Of a stretch of 64,000 nt of DNA, positions 49,701 through 64,000 are shown piece by piece; position 1 is the stretch's first letter; the number at the start of each line of letters is the position of its first letter. The notes below the pieces were generated by a model, which was given only the letters and a program-made list of their open reading frames with translations, made no database searches and had not been told where the DNA came from. Location of the stretch: NCBI RefSeq assembly GCF_028769735.1, contig NC_088179.1, positions 8,399,950 to 8,463,949 on the forward strand, in the 5' to 3' direction. Made by a program: the position numbers and the translations under genes. This stretch comes from Zonotrichia leucophrys gambelii (lineage: Eukaryota; Chordata; Aves; Passeriformes; Passerellidae).

Positions 49701-52700
49701 ACATATCTGTGGGCACTGGATATTGTCCTCTGATTGTTACCACCTGTGTAAGTTTTGCTTTTAAGGGTGACACATAAGGGCTTGGAGCTGAGAACCACAC
49801 TTGCGTAATGCTGCTTCTCAGAGAATAAAATGGCTTCTAATTTAATGAGACCTTGTTCCCTGCTTGCTTTGAGTTATGCAATTGTGGAGCATGTTCATGA
49901 CTGATCCTGCCTTGCTTTGCTTACAAAAGGAAGAGTGATAAAAAGAAAGAAAAGGATATTTGTTCCAGTGTGATGGAGAGAGGTTGTCCTGATACTCTGT
50001 TATTTCTAAAGCTAGAAAATAGAGTGATGACTCAAATAAGCAGGGTAGACTTCCTTATGCCATGGTTAAATAAATTATAGTGCTGGATTTTGAACAAGAG
50101 GAATTTTTCTCCAAGCAGTGTAGATATAAAATCTAGATCAAGTAGCACTTTAGGAAAACACTGAATTTGAAATAATTTGTTTTTCCTTGGCTGTTTCTTT
50201 ATTCTGTAGTACCGTATTCCCTACTGTCCCTGAAACTTTAGAGCAGCCAAGAGAAATAAAAACTACACAAAGCAGTTTGCAGAGAAACAACCTACTTGTC
50301 TTTCAGCCTTTTGTGACTTCCCATCAGTCACCACACAACTTGTTGAATGCAAAATGTGCTGTCTGTCCATAATTAGATGGAGGAGTGAGGCTGAAGCATT
50401 AACAGCCAAAATCATCTTTGGTAGTTTTCCCCAGATTTCATCAAGTGCTTGATTGGTCAATGGTTTGCCCATGGTTTCCAGGCTTTCCAGTTCTTTTTGG
50501 CAATTTGGTGTATATGGGGCTATGCTTGTATCCATAGGAAATATTTACTGAAGTCCCATTTCTACTGATTGTGTGTGCAGCATTTTTGGTGCCTTATAAA
50601 TTGGTTTGGTTTAGTTGGAGTTTTTTGAAATCTGAAGTTAAATAAGTGAAGTAATTTTTTAGCATTGGGTCCTAAATAATACTAGGAGGGAGGCAGTTTC
50701 TGGCCGTTACAGGACAATAGTTGCATTTGGACATATACTCCAAATCTTAAGCAATGTATTTCTGTTAAACCAGTTTAAGAGTCAGGCTTAATCATCTGTA
50801 AACCTGGGTGTTTGGGATGTGGGGTTTCACAGACACCACTGTGAGCAATCTAAGAAGCAGATAACTCTGGTTTTGAGAATAGGTTTATAACCTGTGGCAG
50901 AGGTAAGGTTACCAAAAGTGAAAATTACATATTCCCACAACTTAGTGCAAATTTCATTTCTCTCTTGCATTTGTGCTCAGGAAAAGCTCCACAGGTTATT
51001 TTTTGCATTTATATTGCTGCTGGAGTGAAGCACTGCTTTTGAGATGTTTTGGTTAGTCCTTACAGAGAGATTCAGTCTGCAAACTCTGAAACTCCCAATG
51101 ACTCTTGTGTGAGTATTGGCTTGAGACAAGACCTGCTAGGGCTGTGGCTTTTATAAATTGCATTCCTGTTTTCCTGCTGTGTGGCTTGAGGGGGATCTCT
51201 TCATTGTACCAAGGGTGAGTGTTGGATAACACAATCTGAACCATGCACATGGGTTGAGAGCTGCAGTATTTCCTTAATAAAGTGGTGATCCTTCCTGAAG
51301 GACTTGTGACTTCCATTGCAGACCAGAGGAGAGGGGTTGCTCCTGTTCTGGGGTTTGGAGCACTACAGTGGAGAGCATGGGGTGTGAGAAAAGGAGATAT
51401 TCTTGTGGGATCTACTTAATTCCATTTGTTTTGACAGTAAATCACTGTAGATGACTGGACACAATGATGGTGTTTAAAAAAAAACAAACCAAACCAAATC
51501 TAGCGAAACTCCAAATAATTGGAACCTGAGAATATATTTATCCTTCAAAAGAGAAGGGGTATTAAAAATGTCACCAGCTAATGTCATTTAGCATTTCAAA
51601 TTAAATGGTGAAACATCGCACTTTATCACTTTGATAACTTAGATCATGCTGTGGATATCCTTCTTGCTTTGAAATGTATTGTAAAATTCTCTTATGCATT
51701 GTTCATCTGATATTTTTCTTGTGAGAAATTTGCCTTAAGACTTGGAATTTTCACACTTTTTCTTGTTAAGTCTATATCTTCTATTTTGTTCTCAGAGTTG
51801 TTTTGTTACCTGAGTATTCATCTGCTTCTTGTTTTTCAGGAGCTTCTGGTGTAAGGTTATCAAGTCCCCCAAGATTTGCACCGAGCTGTGCAGTTGTTTT
51901 GATGTTAATTAGTAGCTATGGGTAGGCAGTTCTGATGAAGCAATTGCATTGTGAAACCTGTAGAGACTTGTAGGCTTGGCTGATCTTGTGTCAAGTTCTG
52001 CTGACTTTGTGGGGTTACACCTGGATCCCTCCTTTGTGCAAACTAGAATAAAGAAATCAAATATCTCATCTTGGTATGTGAATTGACATTGCACACCAGG
52101 GAATGAGCCAGCATCAGTGCCAACAGTTATTCCTAACAATATCCCATCAAACAGAGAAGAAATGTTAAAGGAAGAAGGCAAAGACAACATAAATAGACAG
52201 GCTTACCAGATTTTGGACCTGGCCAAAATGAACTGAAAAATGAAAATAGGGTAATGGGTTATAATTTTTACTGTGGCACTACATGAACTCAAATTCATCT
52301 AAAAGTAAATAAGAGCAATATTCTGCATGCATAGCTTCTGCTGGAGAAAAAAAATCCCAAAGCACCTTTACAGTTAAAGGGATTGTTTTGTTAAATTTTT
52401 TTGGTTCTGATCTAATGAATACATGACTAGAATACAGTACAAACCACATTGAATGTATGGCAGTAGACCATCTATTTTTGTTATGTTTTCTAAGAAACAA
52501 ACAAGCCAGAGCTGTTAATGCCTTAGCATTTCAGATTTCCCAGAAACTGGAGAGCTGATGTTAGGTTGTGTTTTGTAGTAGAAAACAGCACATGAAAGCA
52601 TTCTGTTGAGTCCCTGGATCGGGATGGAGAGCAGAGTCTGCCTCCCAGTGGAAGCACTTAGGGCAATTGACTTAAACGAGCCGGAAAACGACTGCAGGAA

Positions 52701-54959
52701 TTTGGAGTGATAAGCTGGCAGTGATAACTCAGCTGTTCCACCACTTCTTCAGTAGGCAAAGGTTACTGAGGAAGCTTCTGGCCTATTTTTATGCAGACTT
52801 TTTCATACTGTATGTGCCATGGTGTTGATGCTCTTGTCTATGCACTCTTCCACGTTTAATTTGTGTCTGTGGTTTGAAAATCCAGCAGGATGCTGGGGAA
52901 ATTGGTGGTTTCATCTCTCTCTAGCAGTGAATTGGCAGATACTGAAGTTCCTCTGAGGCCTTCCCTGCCAGTAAGGTACTTTACCCATTAGTTTCTTTTT
53001 TTTCTCTGTCACAAACATGAAAATATTTAATTTAGTTTGACACTAAATGCGTTTCTTAAATGTTCTAATGATTTGCTTATGAAAAGGAATGGAAGCAGTG
53101 CATTGACAGTATGTGGCAAAGTGCCTGAAATGAGTTAAGACACTTGTTTGCCATGAAGTGTCATGTATGTAGTGGGAGGGGAAGGAGATGAAAGATGGAG
53201 TAGCACTGGATTGTGTTCTGGCATACATGATTTTAAAAAAGTGGTTTTAGCACAATTGTTTTTGGGAAGTGTTTTCAGGTTTGCTGACAAAGTTGTCACA
53301 TTGGAGCTGTGTTTTAGTGTTCTTATTAATAAAGATATGTTTGTCAATCCACTAAATATCTAAACTGTCTTGAATAAGTTAAAAAACCCCCCTTACTTAA
53401 GGAAAATAAGTTTTAAAATGTTTTAAATAGAAAAAATCTAAGATGTAGTGTTACAATGACGCTTGCATTTTTAGTTGATTTTATTGGAAGGGTATTCATG
53501 TTATGGGTCAAGGTAGCTTTAGGAGTGTTTAAATATTCTTCCTGGAACTCGTTAGTGTTGAACTCACTTGGATTTAGTTTTATTTTTCACCTGGAACAAA
53601 GGTTTAAACTCAAGTTTGTAGCCTGTGCAGTGAAGCTGGGCGTTGGAATCCTGTAGCTTTTTTGTGGGGGAAATAAATCTGTTTGTCTGTTTTGTTTGTC
53701 TGCTTTGTGATGTCACTTTAGCTTTCAGTGTCTTCTAAATGTTTCATTAGGAAGCATAGGAGAAATGTACAAACCTGGGCCCTTGCTGTCCTGCAGTGTG
53801 CAGTGATATTGCAGACAGTGGGGCTTGGGTGTACCTAAAAGAGGTTGATATCAAATAAAAGTTTTTAATATCCGCTTATCATTAACTTTTTAGAATAACT
53901 GGATATACTAAGGCTCTGTTTTAGAGAAAGAACTGTTCTGTGCCCTCGAGAAGCATCAGTTCCTTCTATCTAGTTTAGTTCTGTGTTTCTGCATTTGGCT
54001 CCCTGTTGTCTGCCAACACTAGGTGTGATTTTTTTTTTTTCCTACTTGATGTAAATTAATCTATAAGAGGAAAAGGAATCTTTTGTAGATAGTAAAACTT
54101 CCTCCTTTGTATCAAAATTTAGTTAATACCATAGAGAGTGTCTCTCTAGGGTAGAAGACTAGAAGGCTATTGCGTTCTTTGGTTCATGTAATTCCTACCT
54201 TTGTAGTATCTTGGTGTTTAACAAGGACGCAATAATTTATTAATCCTAATAACATGCCTTTTGGCTGCTTCCTAAGGAAATTGGAGTATAATTTTACAAA
54301 CATAGCATTGACATGTGAAGGACATAAACTAAACCCCTGTGTGTTTATAGGATGTGTATTAGCCCATACCCAAAGTTTAAAGGTATTTAAGCCTGTAACA
54401 CTTGCACCCCCCAAGGCTGAGCTCCTGTAGAAGTAAGCAGTGAGATGATGAGCAGGAGAGCAGCAGGTTAATCCCCAGAGCAGAGTGCTGTGACACCCGT
54501 GTCACAGGGTGTGCTGCTGTCCCTGTGCTGAGCCTGCTTCATCCACAGCCCAGGAGGATTTCATCTGCAGCTCCCCTGCCAGGCTCCTTCCTTCTCTCTC
54601 CTCCTCGGGTTTTGCCTTGTCAGTAACTCCTGTCAGGTCATGGTTACTCAGTTTGCAGTAGCAGAAGAATAACATCTTTTGTAGTGCTAATTTTCTGTTG
54701 ATTTAGGTGATTGCAGTGACTCAGGGTAGGCTCAAACCGAAGTTGATACAAAGGAAAATCCAGCATTCCACCGTGAGAAGGAGAGGGTTTAAACTGGATC
54801 AAGCAGCTAATCTGACTCACTCCTAGCCACACAGGCACTGGTGTGTTGGTACAATGGAGGGCAAGAGTGGAATTACCTTTTGGAGATGAACAGTCTGTTA
54901 TTATTAGCAGCCCAGCGTTAAATCTGCCTGAGCCAGGCTGAAATCACAGCCTCGGGCTG

Positions 54960-55380
54960 TGCAGTTCATGTACACCCTTTGCTGCCCCAGCAGTGTGTTA
55001 AGCTCCTACCTGGGAGCTGGTTTGTTCCAGGTCATGGTGCCTGTTCCATGCTGCTCTGTGTGCCCCTGTCTTGTTGTTATCTGATTTCTAGAGTCCCATA
55101 CTGTTGCAGTCATATTTCTAAAGTCCTGTACCTTCTCGATGATATTTCTTGGGGGCAGATCTTCACAGCACAGACTTCTTCTTGTGCTGCTTCTTAGTCA
55201 GAGCTCTTTCTAGGCTCTCCCTGACTGGCCAAGCCTACCCCCTTTTATCACACTAGTTATCTTCACTAGCCACAGCTGCAGCCCATCAAAAACAACCAGG
55301 GCTTATCAGGGCAAGGCCTATATACAGATATTCAGATACAATACAGATATTTTACTAAGACTTCTACTATACCCCTGTGC
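54960..55380. mobile_element. Possible LTR retroelement relic
   Basis: The block around 55215-55330, with ccttttatcacact, ccacagctgcagccca and gcaaggcctatatacag, resembles avian endogenous-retrovirus LTR sequence as I remember it. Adjacent sequence has a repeated atttcta.agtcc word. No gag, pol or env coding sequence is visible and no target-site duplication was found. Orientation and ends are uncertain. Confidence 0.3.
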
Positions 55381-56416
55381 TGTTCAGAGCCACGCTCCTG
55401 CCGAGCAGTGCCTGAGGTTCCCTCGGGACTGGAGCTGGGTTGTAGATTGTAGATGTGCTTATGCTGAAGCCTTGAGTGGGTTGAGTTGTGGAAGCAGTAG
55501 TGGGAGTGCTGTGCTGGCTCTGGCCATCTGCCAGCCCTGTGCTCCCTGGCAGAGCGAGGGGAAGCATTTAAAGAGCCTTAGGGTTCACCCAGCCTTGTGC
55601 TGGAGGTGGGTCACAGCTGGAGACTGCAGATCATCTGAATAAGGTAGCTCAGAATTACCCTATGTGTCCTTTCAGAGACTGTTTATTCTCTCAATGTCCT
55701 GAAGATCTGCTTCCTTTTGAGGGCAGAGACATAATCAATAGCAATTTTGGTGTCCCACCATCCGTCTTTCTGTGTGAGACCACAGCAGTTCACAGGATGT
55801 GGAGCAGCAGGGAGGGGAGAGTCCATGAGAGACAGGTTGTCTCCTGTCCAGGACTGCGAGTGAGACATCAGGGACTGCAGTTGATGTGGGAATTATTTTC
55901 ATTCTTATGTGCTTGAAAGAGTTTCAGGAGAACCTCTGGCTGAGTGTGTGCCTGTGTTACAGCCATGCAGTCTTCTTGTAGATCTCCCTGTAGCAGAGGC
56001 TGTTCCATGCCTGTGTGGTCATGTGGAGCTGCTGAGGAAGGTCCTGCTGGGTTTGTTCCCAGTGGGTGGGGGTTCCTGGGGGTCAGTGCTGAGCAGTGCT
56101 GTTCCTCCCTGCTGAAAGCAGATGTCCTTTGGGACAGAGCCATGGGCCTGTTCCAAGCCTGACTGCAGAGAGGCACTCCTGTTTGTAACAGGGTCCAGGT
56201 CTGCCTGGAGAAGGGTTCTGGGGATGTTTGGGATGCTCAATGGAAGGTCTCCCTTGTGCTAGAAGTGATGCTGAGACCCAGCAGCAGCCTGGAAAAGGGA
56301 GACTGGGAGGGGTCAGAGGCTGGAAAATCAGCAAGCAAGGGACCAGGACAGCGTGTGCACTGGTGTGGAAACCACAGGGCCTGGGAGAGAGGGGCCTGCC
56401 AGGACGGCCTGGAGAG

Positions 56417-56580
56417 CAGCACAGCCCCCACGGGCAGTGCCAGGGGGGCAGCACAGCCCCCACGGGCAGTGCCAGGGGGGCAGCACAGCCCCCACGGGCA
56501 GTGCCAGGGGGGCAGCACAACTCCCACGGGCAGTGCCAGGGCAGCAGAGCTCCCACAGGCAGTGCCAGGGCAGCAGAGCC
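56417..56580. repeat. VNTR: 32-bp units degrading to 29-bp units
   Basis: Copies of a unit starting cagcacagcccccacggg begin at 56417, 56449, 56481 and 56513 (period 32). Shorter copies at 56542 and 56571 follow, with a period of 29. Because 32 is not a multiple of 3, all frames stay open and overlapping repetitive ORFs arise on both strands. None of these is a credible protein. Confidence 0.93.
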
Positions 56581-58872
56581 CAGGGAGTGCAGGAGGTGGT
56601 GGGAGGAGAGGCCTGTGGGAAGCAGGGAAGGGTGGGCTGGGGAGGTGAGGTGTGTCCTTGTGCCCACATTGCTGTTGCTTCCAATTTGGGAGGATGTGCT
56701 GAGGACCAGCTCCTCTCCAGGGACACAGAGCATCCATTTCCAGCATTCAGTAGGACTTGCTGGGATTTCTATCCTCTGTTTGAAGAAATATGTGAAAACA
56801 CTTTTGCTGTACCTATGAAGAGCATCTGTTTTCAAACAGAGCTGTCCCTTAAACCCATCTTGCCAAGGAGACCTTCCCCTTAGGTAGGTGCATGTTTGGG
56901 GCTCTCCTCTGCCCTGTTCATCACCTCAGGCCCTCCTTGCTTCACAATCCAGGGAGTTGCCTTGTGAAGCATTGGTGGTTGTGTCTGTGCACATTTGGTT
57001 TGCCTTCTTATTTTTATATAGATGACTACATGAGTATTTTTAAATCAGTGATGGGGATTTCTTTCTTTTTGGTCTCTTCTTTTTTGCAAAAGAAAGGCTT
57101 ACTAGCTGAGTGCTAGCAAATACTGACAGCTCGAGTGAATTCCAGATGTAGTAATAGCCTGCCTCTTGAGGGTTGTTAATGTTACTTTTTGAGTCCAGAT
57201 GTAAACTAATATGGGCTATTTTTTTGGTACAGTTAGAAGTATTACGGACTTTGTTACATTGTCTTGAGAACTCCTATTGTTATATTCTGTAATGAAGAGA
57301 TTGGGCAGTACATGAAGATACTCTGGTTTTTTGTCTGTTAAAGCCTAACCCAGTGAATAACACTTTTATCCTTACAGTGAATGTTAATAAATCAGGGGGA
57401 TTTTTTTTGCAAGATTCACCGATAAGAGAAATTTAATATGTATTTCTACAACTATAAATTGTTGACCAAAATGGGTTTTTTTTGCAAGAGTATCTTGGAG
57501 TCTCTGGGTTGGAGTTTGGTTATTATGTGTGAAGTCATGGAAGTCAAAAACCAGGGCAGTGAGCATGCTGGGTGCTCACCTCAAGCAGCAAATAGTTAAT
57601 CCACTGAAACTAGAAAAGATTATCTTTAAGAACTGTGTAAATAGTAATGTTTGCATAAAGGTAATAGGTACAAAATGTTTGCATTGGCCTATTTTAAATG
57701 TGATTTCCTGGCACAGGTTTTCAAGACTTCTTTCTGCAAAGCACAATAAATAAAACTTTAATGTATAGTAGAGCAAAGTCAATAAATATAATGATTACTA
57801 TTTTATTAAGTCCTTTTGTAAAGTGTTCAAGAATATTTTATTGCTCAGGCTGAAGTGCATTCTCTGTGTGGGTGGATACACAAAGATAGGTCTGTCTTTT
57901 TCCTGCCCCACATGGCAGAGTGTACAGAATGTTTCAGTGTACACTGAAAGGCAGTGGGGAGTGAGAATTTCTCAGGGAGACAAGCACCATGAGCTCCTGA
58001 GTTCAGCCAGAGCTGCTGCAGCCACCTTGATTGTTCAGGACTCAGGTCTGAGCAGTGCCTGTGCTGTGGGTCACATCTGGCTTTGTGATAACTCGTATGC
58101 AGTGGGCCTGGACTCTCTGAGCTGATACAGTGCAGTATCAGATAAGAAAAAGGTTTTATTTATTATAAAATACGAGTGAAAAAATGGAGGATGTGTTTTA
58201 TAATTGCTGTATTTAATGGGAATTTTCCATTTTTAGATTTCATGCAGTTGCCTGTGACAGCTCCTGTTGAGTAAACTGAGACTGGAACATCTTGTATCAG
58301 CTCTTGAACCGGTACCTGCCACGATGAGAAGTTGCACAAGGTTCCTTTTTTTCTTGTTAATTCATGCTTTTATTGTCATGTAATTGTTATAAGCAGGTCA
58401 ATTAGTAAACACATTCCTTGAAGGATTTTTTTCTTTGTCATCTAACAAAAGTTTTCTTCTGAAACTAAAGGGTATAACAGTATTAGTGTAAGTAGTATAT
58501 CACGCCAAATCACTGATTATGCATTAAGAAGGATCAGTCCTGAAAAGTGCTGGTTTATTTCTCCAGACTCATGAATGAGTGTGCTGGTTGCTGCTTCTTT
58601 CTGCTGTTGGAAAAGTGTGTCAAACTAAATTTATGGTCTTGCACTTTCCCATTTGGTGACTACCAGACTAAACATGAAAGACTTGTTGCTGAACAGCTGT
58701 TATGCATATCCAGAGCCCTTTGCTTGAGCAGATTTTCTCCAAGTTATATTCTTGTATAAATTAACAGCCCTTTCATCCAGGATTTCACCTCCCAACCTTT
58801 CCTGCATCACTAGTCAGGGTCTGAGCGCCGAATCCTCAAAAACCCCAGCAGGATTATGTGAAACCAGGATGG

Positions 58873-58897
58873 ACTCATGTTCTATAAGAACATGAGT
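58873..58897. repeat. Perfect inverted repeat with 11-bp arms and 3-nt loop
   Basis: The arms actcatgttct and agaacatgagt flank ata. This forms a strong short hairpin in the ACSL3 5' intron. Its function is unknown. Confidence 0.85.
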
Positions 58898-61800
58898 GTT
58901 TACTGCTAATCTGCCGACCAAACCACTGAGTTAGAATATTACCACATGTCATGTGTTTTTATTTGTCAGTGATTAAGCTACCTAAGAACAAAATTCCAGT
59001 GATGAAAATGCAGTGAACTTTCTCACTGTGCCATAGTCTCATACTTGCAAAAACTGCTTGGGATCGTGTCCTCTGCTTTCTGTTCCCTGCTCCAAAATGA
59101 TGGGTTTGCTTACACTCTTTTTATAGTCAGAAGCAGTCATCTACTTCCAAAATTAAAAAGTACAACATATTGTACTTGAATTACATGTTAAACCATGTAT
59201 AGTATTTCATTAAACCTTTCAAAGTTTTGGTTTTTTTGGGTACTACTTTTTTTTTAAAGGCAGAATTTTAAACAGCAAACATTGCTTCCCTTTTAGGCCT
59301 TCCAGGTTTGATATAACCTTGAAAATTTCACTAAAACTTCTCATTTCTAGATTAGTTCTGCAGGTAGATTTTTAATACTGTATTTTCATTTTGAGTTTTT
59401 AAAATAGCATGCATTAAAGGTTTGAAATAATAATTGTTACAGAGAAGAATGCATGAGCAAGCATTGCATCTTAATGTAAACAGTGTTGTTCTTTTACATT
59501 GGCATTAAAAGTGGTATTCTTAATGGAGGTTAAATGACCTTTTGTAAAAGGAAAATAAAAACCAAGACAAAATGTACTGTCATGTTCAGCTGCATTGGTT
59601 TTGCTTGCTGTAAAACATAATTGCCTTACATCTAGCACTCCAGCCTCAAGTCAGGGTAGAGTTTTGCTTCTACACTCTCATCAAAATGATTTTTTAATTG
59701 AATGTTTAGTGATCCACTTAGCTGACTTTGATGTTCTTTTGGGAATGGCAGTTATAAATCTGTGGGGCACAAAGGCAGTTTAAACTGCATCTCCTTTTTT
59801 TACCTGGTATTTTCCTCTTCAACAACATAGCAAACAAATCAACAAAATGATGAGTTAAAATGCAGCCTCTGTTCTTCAGTTACACAGGGAAAGAGGGGGA
59901 GCCTTTATATTGACACCAAGGAGCTTCCTTCATGTCATGGCTCAGCTCTCCTTAGAACCATCACCCTACAAAGATCCTGGAGCTTATTCTGCTAATGAAA
60001 CTACTGGAATATATTTTTCTTTTTTGTTCTAAAAGGCATTACACTTTTCCAATGTCCGGTTGCAATGGTAATTACAATTAGTTACAAGCATAGATGCTCT
60101 GTAAATATCACACTCTTCAATCCATTGCCAAGTTCTTAAGACATTGGCACCTGAGCTCTCTCTCTTGCTAAAGGTTGCTATCTCATAATTATAAGATTTT
60201 TGAAGGAAAAGAATGGAGTCTTACTCGGCCTGTAAGATAAGGAACTTCATTTGCAAAAGATAATTTAGACTCTTAAAAACATTACATTTTGAGTAAAAAC
60301 AATTTGTCTTAATTTTTAAAATAAACTGTTTTCAATAGATGACTGGTAATAGCCTCACTTTTGTGAAGGAATAACTGAATTAGCAATTTAAGAGATGTAC
60401 ATCAGAGCAGAGTTCTAGAGCAGGACTGACTTTTCTGAGCCAGGGTACAGCCCAAGACATTTCCCTTTAGTCTGTGCTGTTGGAGTGTTCCTTAGACCCT
60501 TTCGTGCAATGCAGCCTTAAATGGTGAGCAAAGCACAATTTATGTTTGCAATTCAAAGCAAAGATTTCCAGGTTTAGGGGGTTATTATGCAAGGGTGAGC
60601 CAGAAGAGGAACTTGGCATGTCACCTTGGCATGGTTATCATGGAAATAGTGGGAAAGGTTCCTCTTTCCTTCTGAGGAAAGAATAAAGCTGTTGAGATAA
60701 CTAACTGCAAAATGAAATGGGAGGCTGCTGTTCTGGAAGGGTTCAGTGCCTCTCTAACCAAGGAAAGTTATGAAACCTAGAGAAAATATTATTTGAACAG
60801 TTTTGGCTGTGTGTTAGAATTCTTTGAAGAACAGTTTGCCTAAAGGTGTTAAATGAGTTGCTTTAATTTTCATATGTAGCAGTGTTTGGTTAAATTCTGT
60901 TTCTACTTTTTAGGCAGAGAGAAGTTCTCCAGCTTTATAAGGAGAAAAAAGATGTTCATCTCCTGAACTGTGCCAGGCAAAATAATAGTACAACATAAAA
61001 AATTTTTAAAAATTATTAAACTCTTGTTGTGTGAACTCTGGATTTGACTTTTAAACATCTTGTTCTGTGTTGCTATCAACAACAGTATAATTTTTCTGGC
61101 CTGCAGTAGCTGATTGGCTGGATCATGATTATTTTCATTACGTATCCTTCAGTGGCACCCTAAGAACATAAGTCTCTTCAAGTGATTACTGAATTTGCCC
61201 TTTAGCCTATTTAAGTTTGTTTTCTATTTGTCATTGCTTTTTGCCTTTGATCTGCAAATTAAAATATATGCACTTCCATTTAATTTTTAAAATATTTTAA
61301 ATCTTTCCTCCACTGCTGCTTGTTGCAGTAAGTTCCTGCTGTGAAGAGCTCCTGTGGTTTATTTGAGTTTGTGTCTCTGGGTGCTCTGCAGAACAGACTT
61401 TGATGTTGTTTGGTTCCTTCACTGCATCATTCCTGGCAGTTTGTTAAAAGTGAGATTACAGCAGCTTGTTAGGGAAAAAGATGATCATGAAATATTTTTG
61501 CTTAGAGTTTTAGGAAGTTTTGTGTTTCAGGGAAAGATGGAATTAATCTCATCCTAGAAGTGAAGGATGTTGGATTGATCCATTCCCAAAAGGATTGCAG
61601 ATCTAGGATTAATGAAGCAAGGCTTCTTTCCATTGCTACTGAAGGATCTTATATGATTTAAACATTACTTTTTTCAACTCAAATTTCTGTTTATTAGGGA
61701 TTTCAGAGAGAGAATGGAGGAAAAGTCAAAGAGTGTAAGACATCAGCACAGAATAATGCATGTCATAAATAAAAATTAATTTAGAATTGTCAAAAGCTGT

Positions 61801-62828
61801 GCAGATTATGTATACATCATTATTAGTTGCTTGATTTATGATACTGCTTTTAATAAGTTGTATCAATAAGTTTGAAAGCTTACTGAGTGAAGTGCATTTG
61901 TAGTTTATTATATACATAGCACTGTTTTTCAGCTAATGGCTTATGGACTGTTGCAGAAATTCATCTTTAGCCATTATGGCAACCATCCCTGATTTCCATA
62001 AGGATTTCAGTTATTTTGTTGATTTACCTTTTTAATCTTTTAGACAGATTGCATAATTTCATGACTCAACAGTAGAATACATTAGAAAGTTGCATCATTA
62101 TTGCAGTCATTAGATATAGTAAATTATGCTTTTAAAAAGACAAAGTGAATATCCTGGCATCATTAAGGACTCTGGAAAAAGTTACACATCTCTTCATTGT
62201 GCTGTTGCTAGGAATTTGGGGATATTTATAAGCTCTTTTCTGGTATTTACCCAATATTACTTAGCTCATGTTTATTGGTACAAGTGGGCTCACTGGATTC
62301 TGGTTCTGAGACTGAAGTCATAGGACTGATGGGAAGTCCCTGGGAATAAAGCAGCAAAGTTCTGTCACATACACAGCTTTCCTTCTCTCAGGTGGCTGCC
62401 CCAGTGTGTCCAACACTGGGGAAACATTCCAGCATCCTTAGTGGTTGGGGTTCCCGTGTGCAGAGTGACATTGCCTTGTTCCTAGGGCTTGTTTGGAGGC
62501 TGATGGCTCACAGTCACAGGTCATAGGGATTCCTAGTGAAGGTGCACATGGAGGTGCTCTGATGTTGAAGAGGATCTTTTAAACTGCATATTCACAAACC
62601 ACTTTCAGATAAATACCTGTGATGCAAATGTCACTGTACTGCAGCCTGCTGAAGGGAGGTGGAACAGCTCTGCCCCATGTGTCTGCTTTCATTTGTGTGT
62701 GGGGCTCAGACTTCTAACTCCTGCATAAAGACACCTTCTGGGATATGGATTGTAATAGCATGGTTAAAAATATCTTCTGCCAACCGTGATTGTTAACCAC
62801 TAACCTTTTCTTTTCTTTCTCTTTTCAG

Positions 62829-64000
<1,172 letters not shown>

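Larger units (their letters stand above)
42994..62828 (+). other. ACSL3: ACSL3 5' intronic region (no coding exon seen)
   Basis: This is 19.8 kb from the presumed first donor to the first coding exon. Additional non-coding exons may be hidden here. One candidate is noted at 51840-51921. The region contains simple repeats, a CR1 LINE fragment, a possible LTR relic and a VNTR, each listed separately. No protein-coding exon was recognised. Confidence 0.6.

Noticed and set aside
56417..56580. CRISPR-like repeat array
   Set aside because: The units are contiguous without unique spacers and this is vertebrate DNA. It is a minisatellite.
56083..56835. 250-codon - strand ORF and several overlapping + strand ORFs
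   Set aside because: They are created by the 32-bp VNTR, which keeps several frames open. The repeats are in the translation only because they are in the DNA.
58760..58935. tRNA-derived SINE or ancient MITE
   Set aside because: A box-A-like word is on the - strand and a box-B-like word on the + strand, so they do not form one promoter. Only 13 bp resembles a known reptile repeat end (ccaggatttcacc).

Overview
The window is vertebrate nuclear DNA, almost certainly from a bird. Two split genes can be read with vertebrate GT-AG introns. The gaps are AT-rich and repeat-poor, and one decayed CR1-like LINE fragment is present. The gene order MOGAT1 then ACSL3, both on the + strand, matches the conserved amniote block around human 2q36 (FARSB-MOGAT1-ACSL3-KCNE4). 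The compact spacing fits an avian genome. I cannot name the species.

Layout. Bases 1-1240 are a CpG island holding the MOGAT1 promoter and first coding exon. MOGAT1 (monoacylglycerol O-acyltransferase 1) runs from 947 to 19269 in six coding exons and encodes a complete 334-residue protein with all family motifs. A likely poly(A) signal lies about 0.5 kb past the stop. Bases 19.8-41.7 kb are intergenic and AT-rich, with no recognised gene. They are interrupted at 24.5-25.0 kb by an isolated CpG island with a G-rich minisatellite and a short leucine-run ORF. Bases 41.8-43.6 kb hold a strong CpG-island promoter with GC boxes, an inverted CCAAT box and a consensus splice donor at 42994, taken as the ACSL3 promoter and non-coding first exon. 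Bases 43.0-62.8 kb are then read as the first intron region of ACSL3. It contains the CR1 fragment (about 46.1-46.7 kb), a possible LTR relic (about 55.0-55.4 kb) and a 32-bp VNTR (56.4 kb). The first ACSL3 coding exon is 62829-63250, giving the N-terminal 117 residues. The rest of the gene lies beyond the window.

The two genes act in one pathway. ACSL3 activates long-chain fatty acids to acyl-CoA at the ER and nascent lipid droplets. MOGAT1 uses acyl-CoA to convert monoacylglycerol to diacylglycerol. I found no exotic system. The points most worth checking are the orphan CpG island, a NAGNAG acceptor inside the MOGAT1 membrane segment, the upstream ORF and in-frame stop that define the ACSL3 start, and possible conserved non-coding blocks in the intergenic region.
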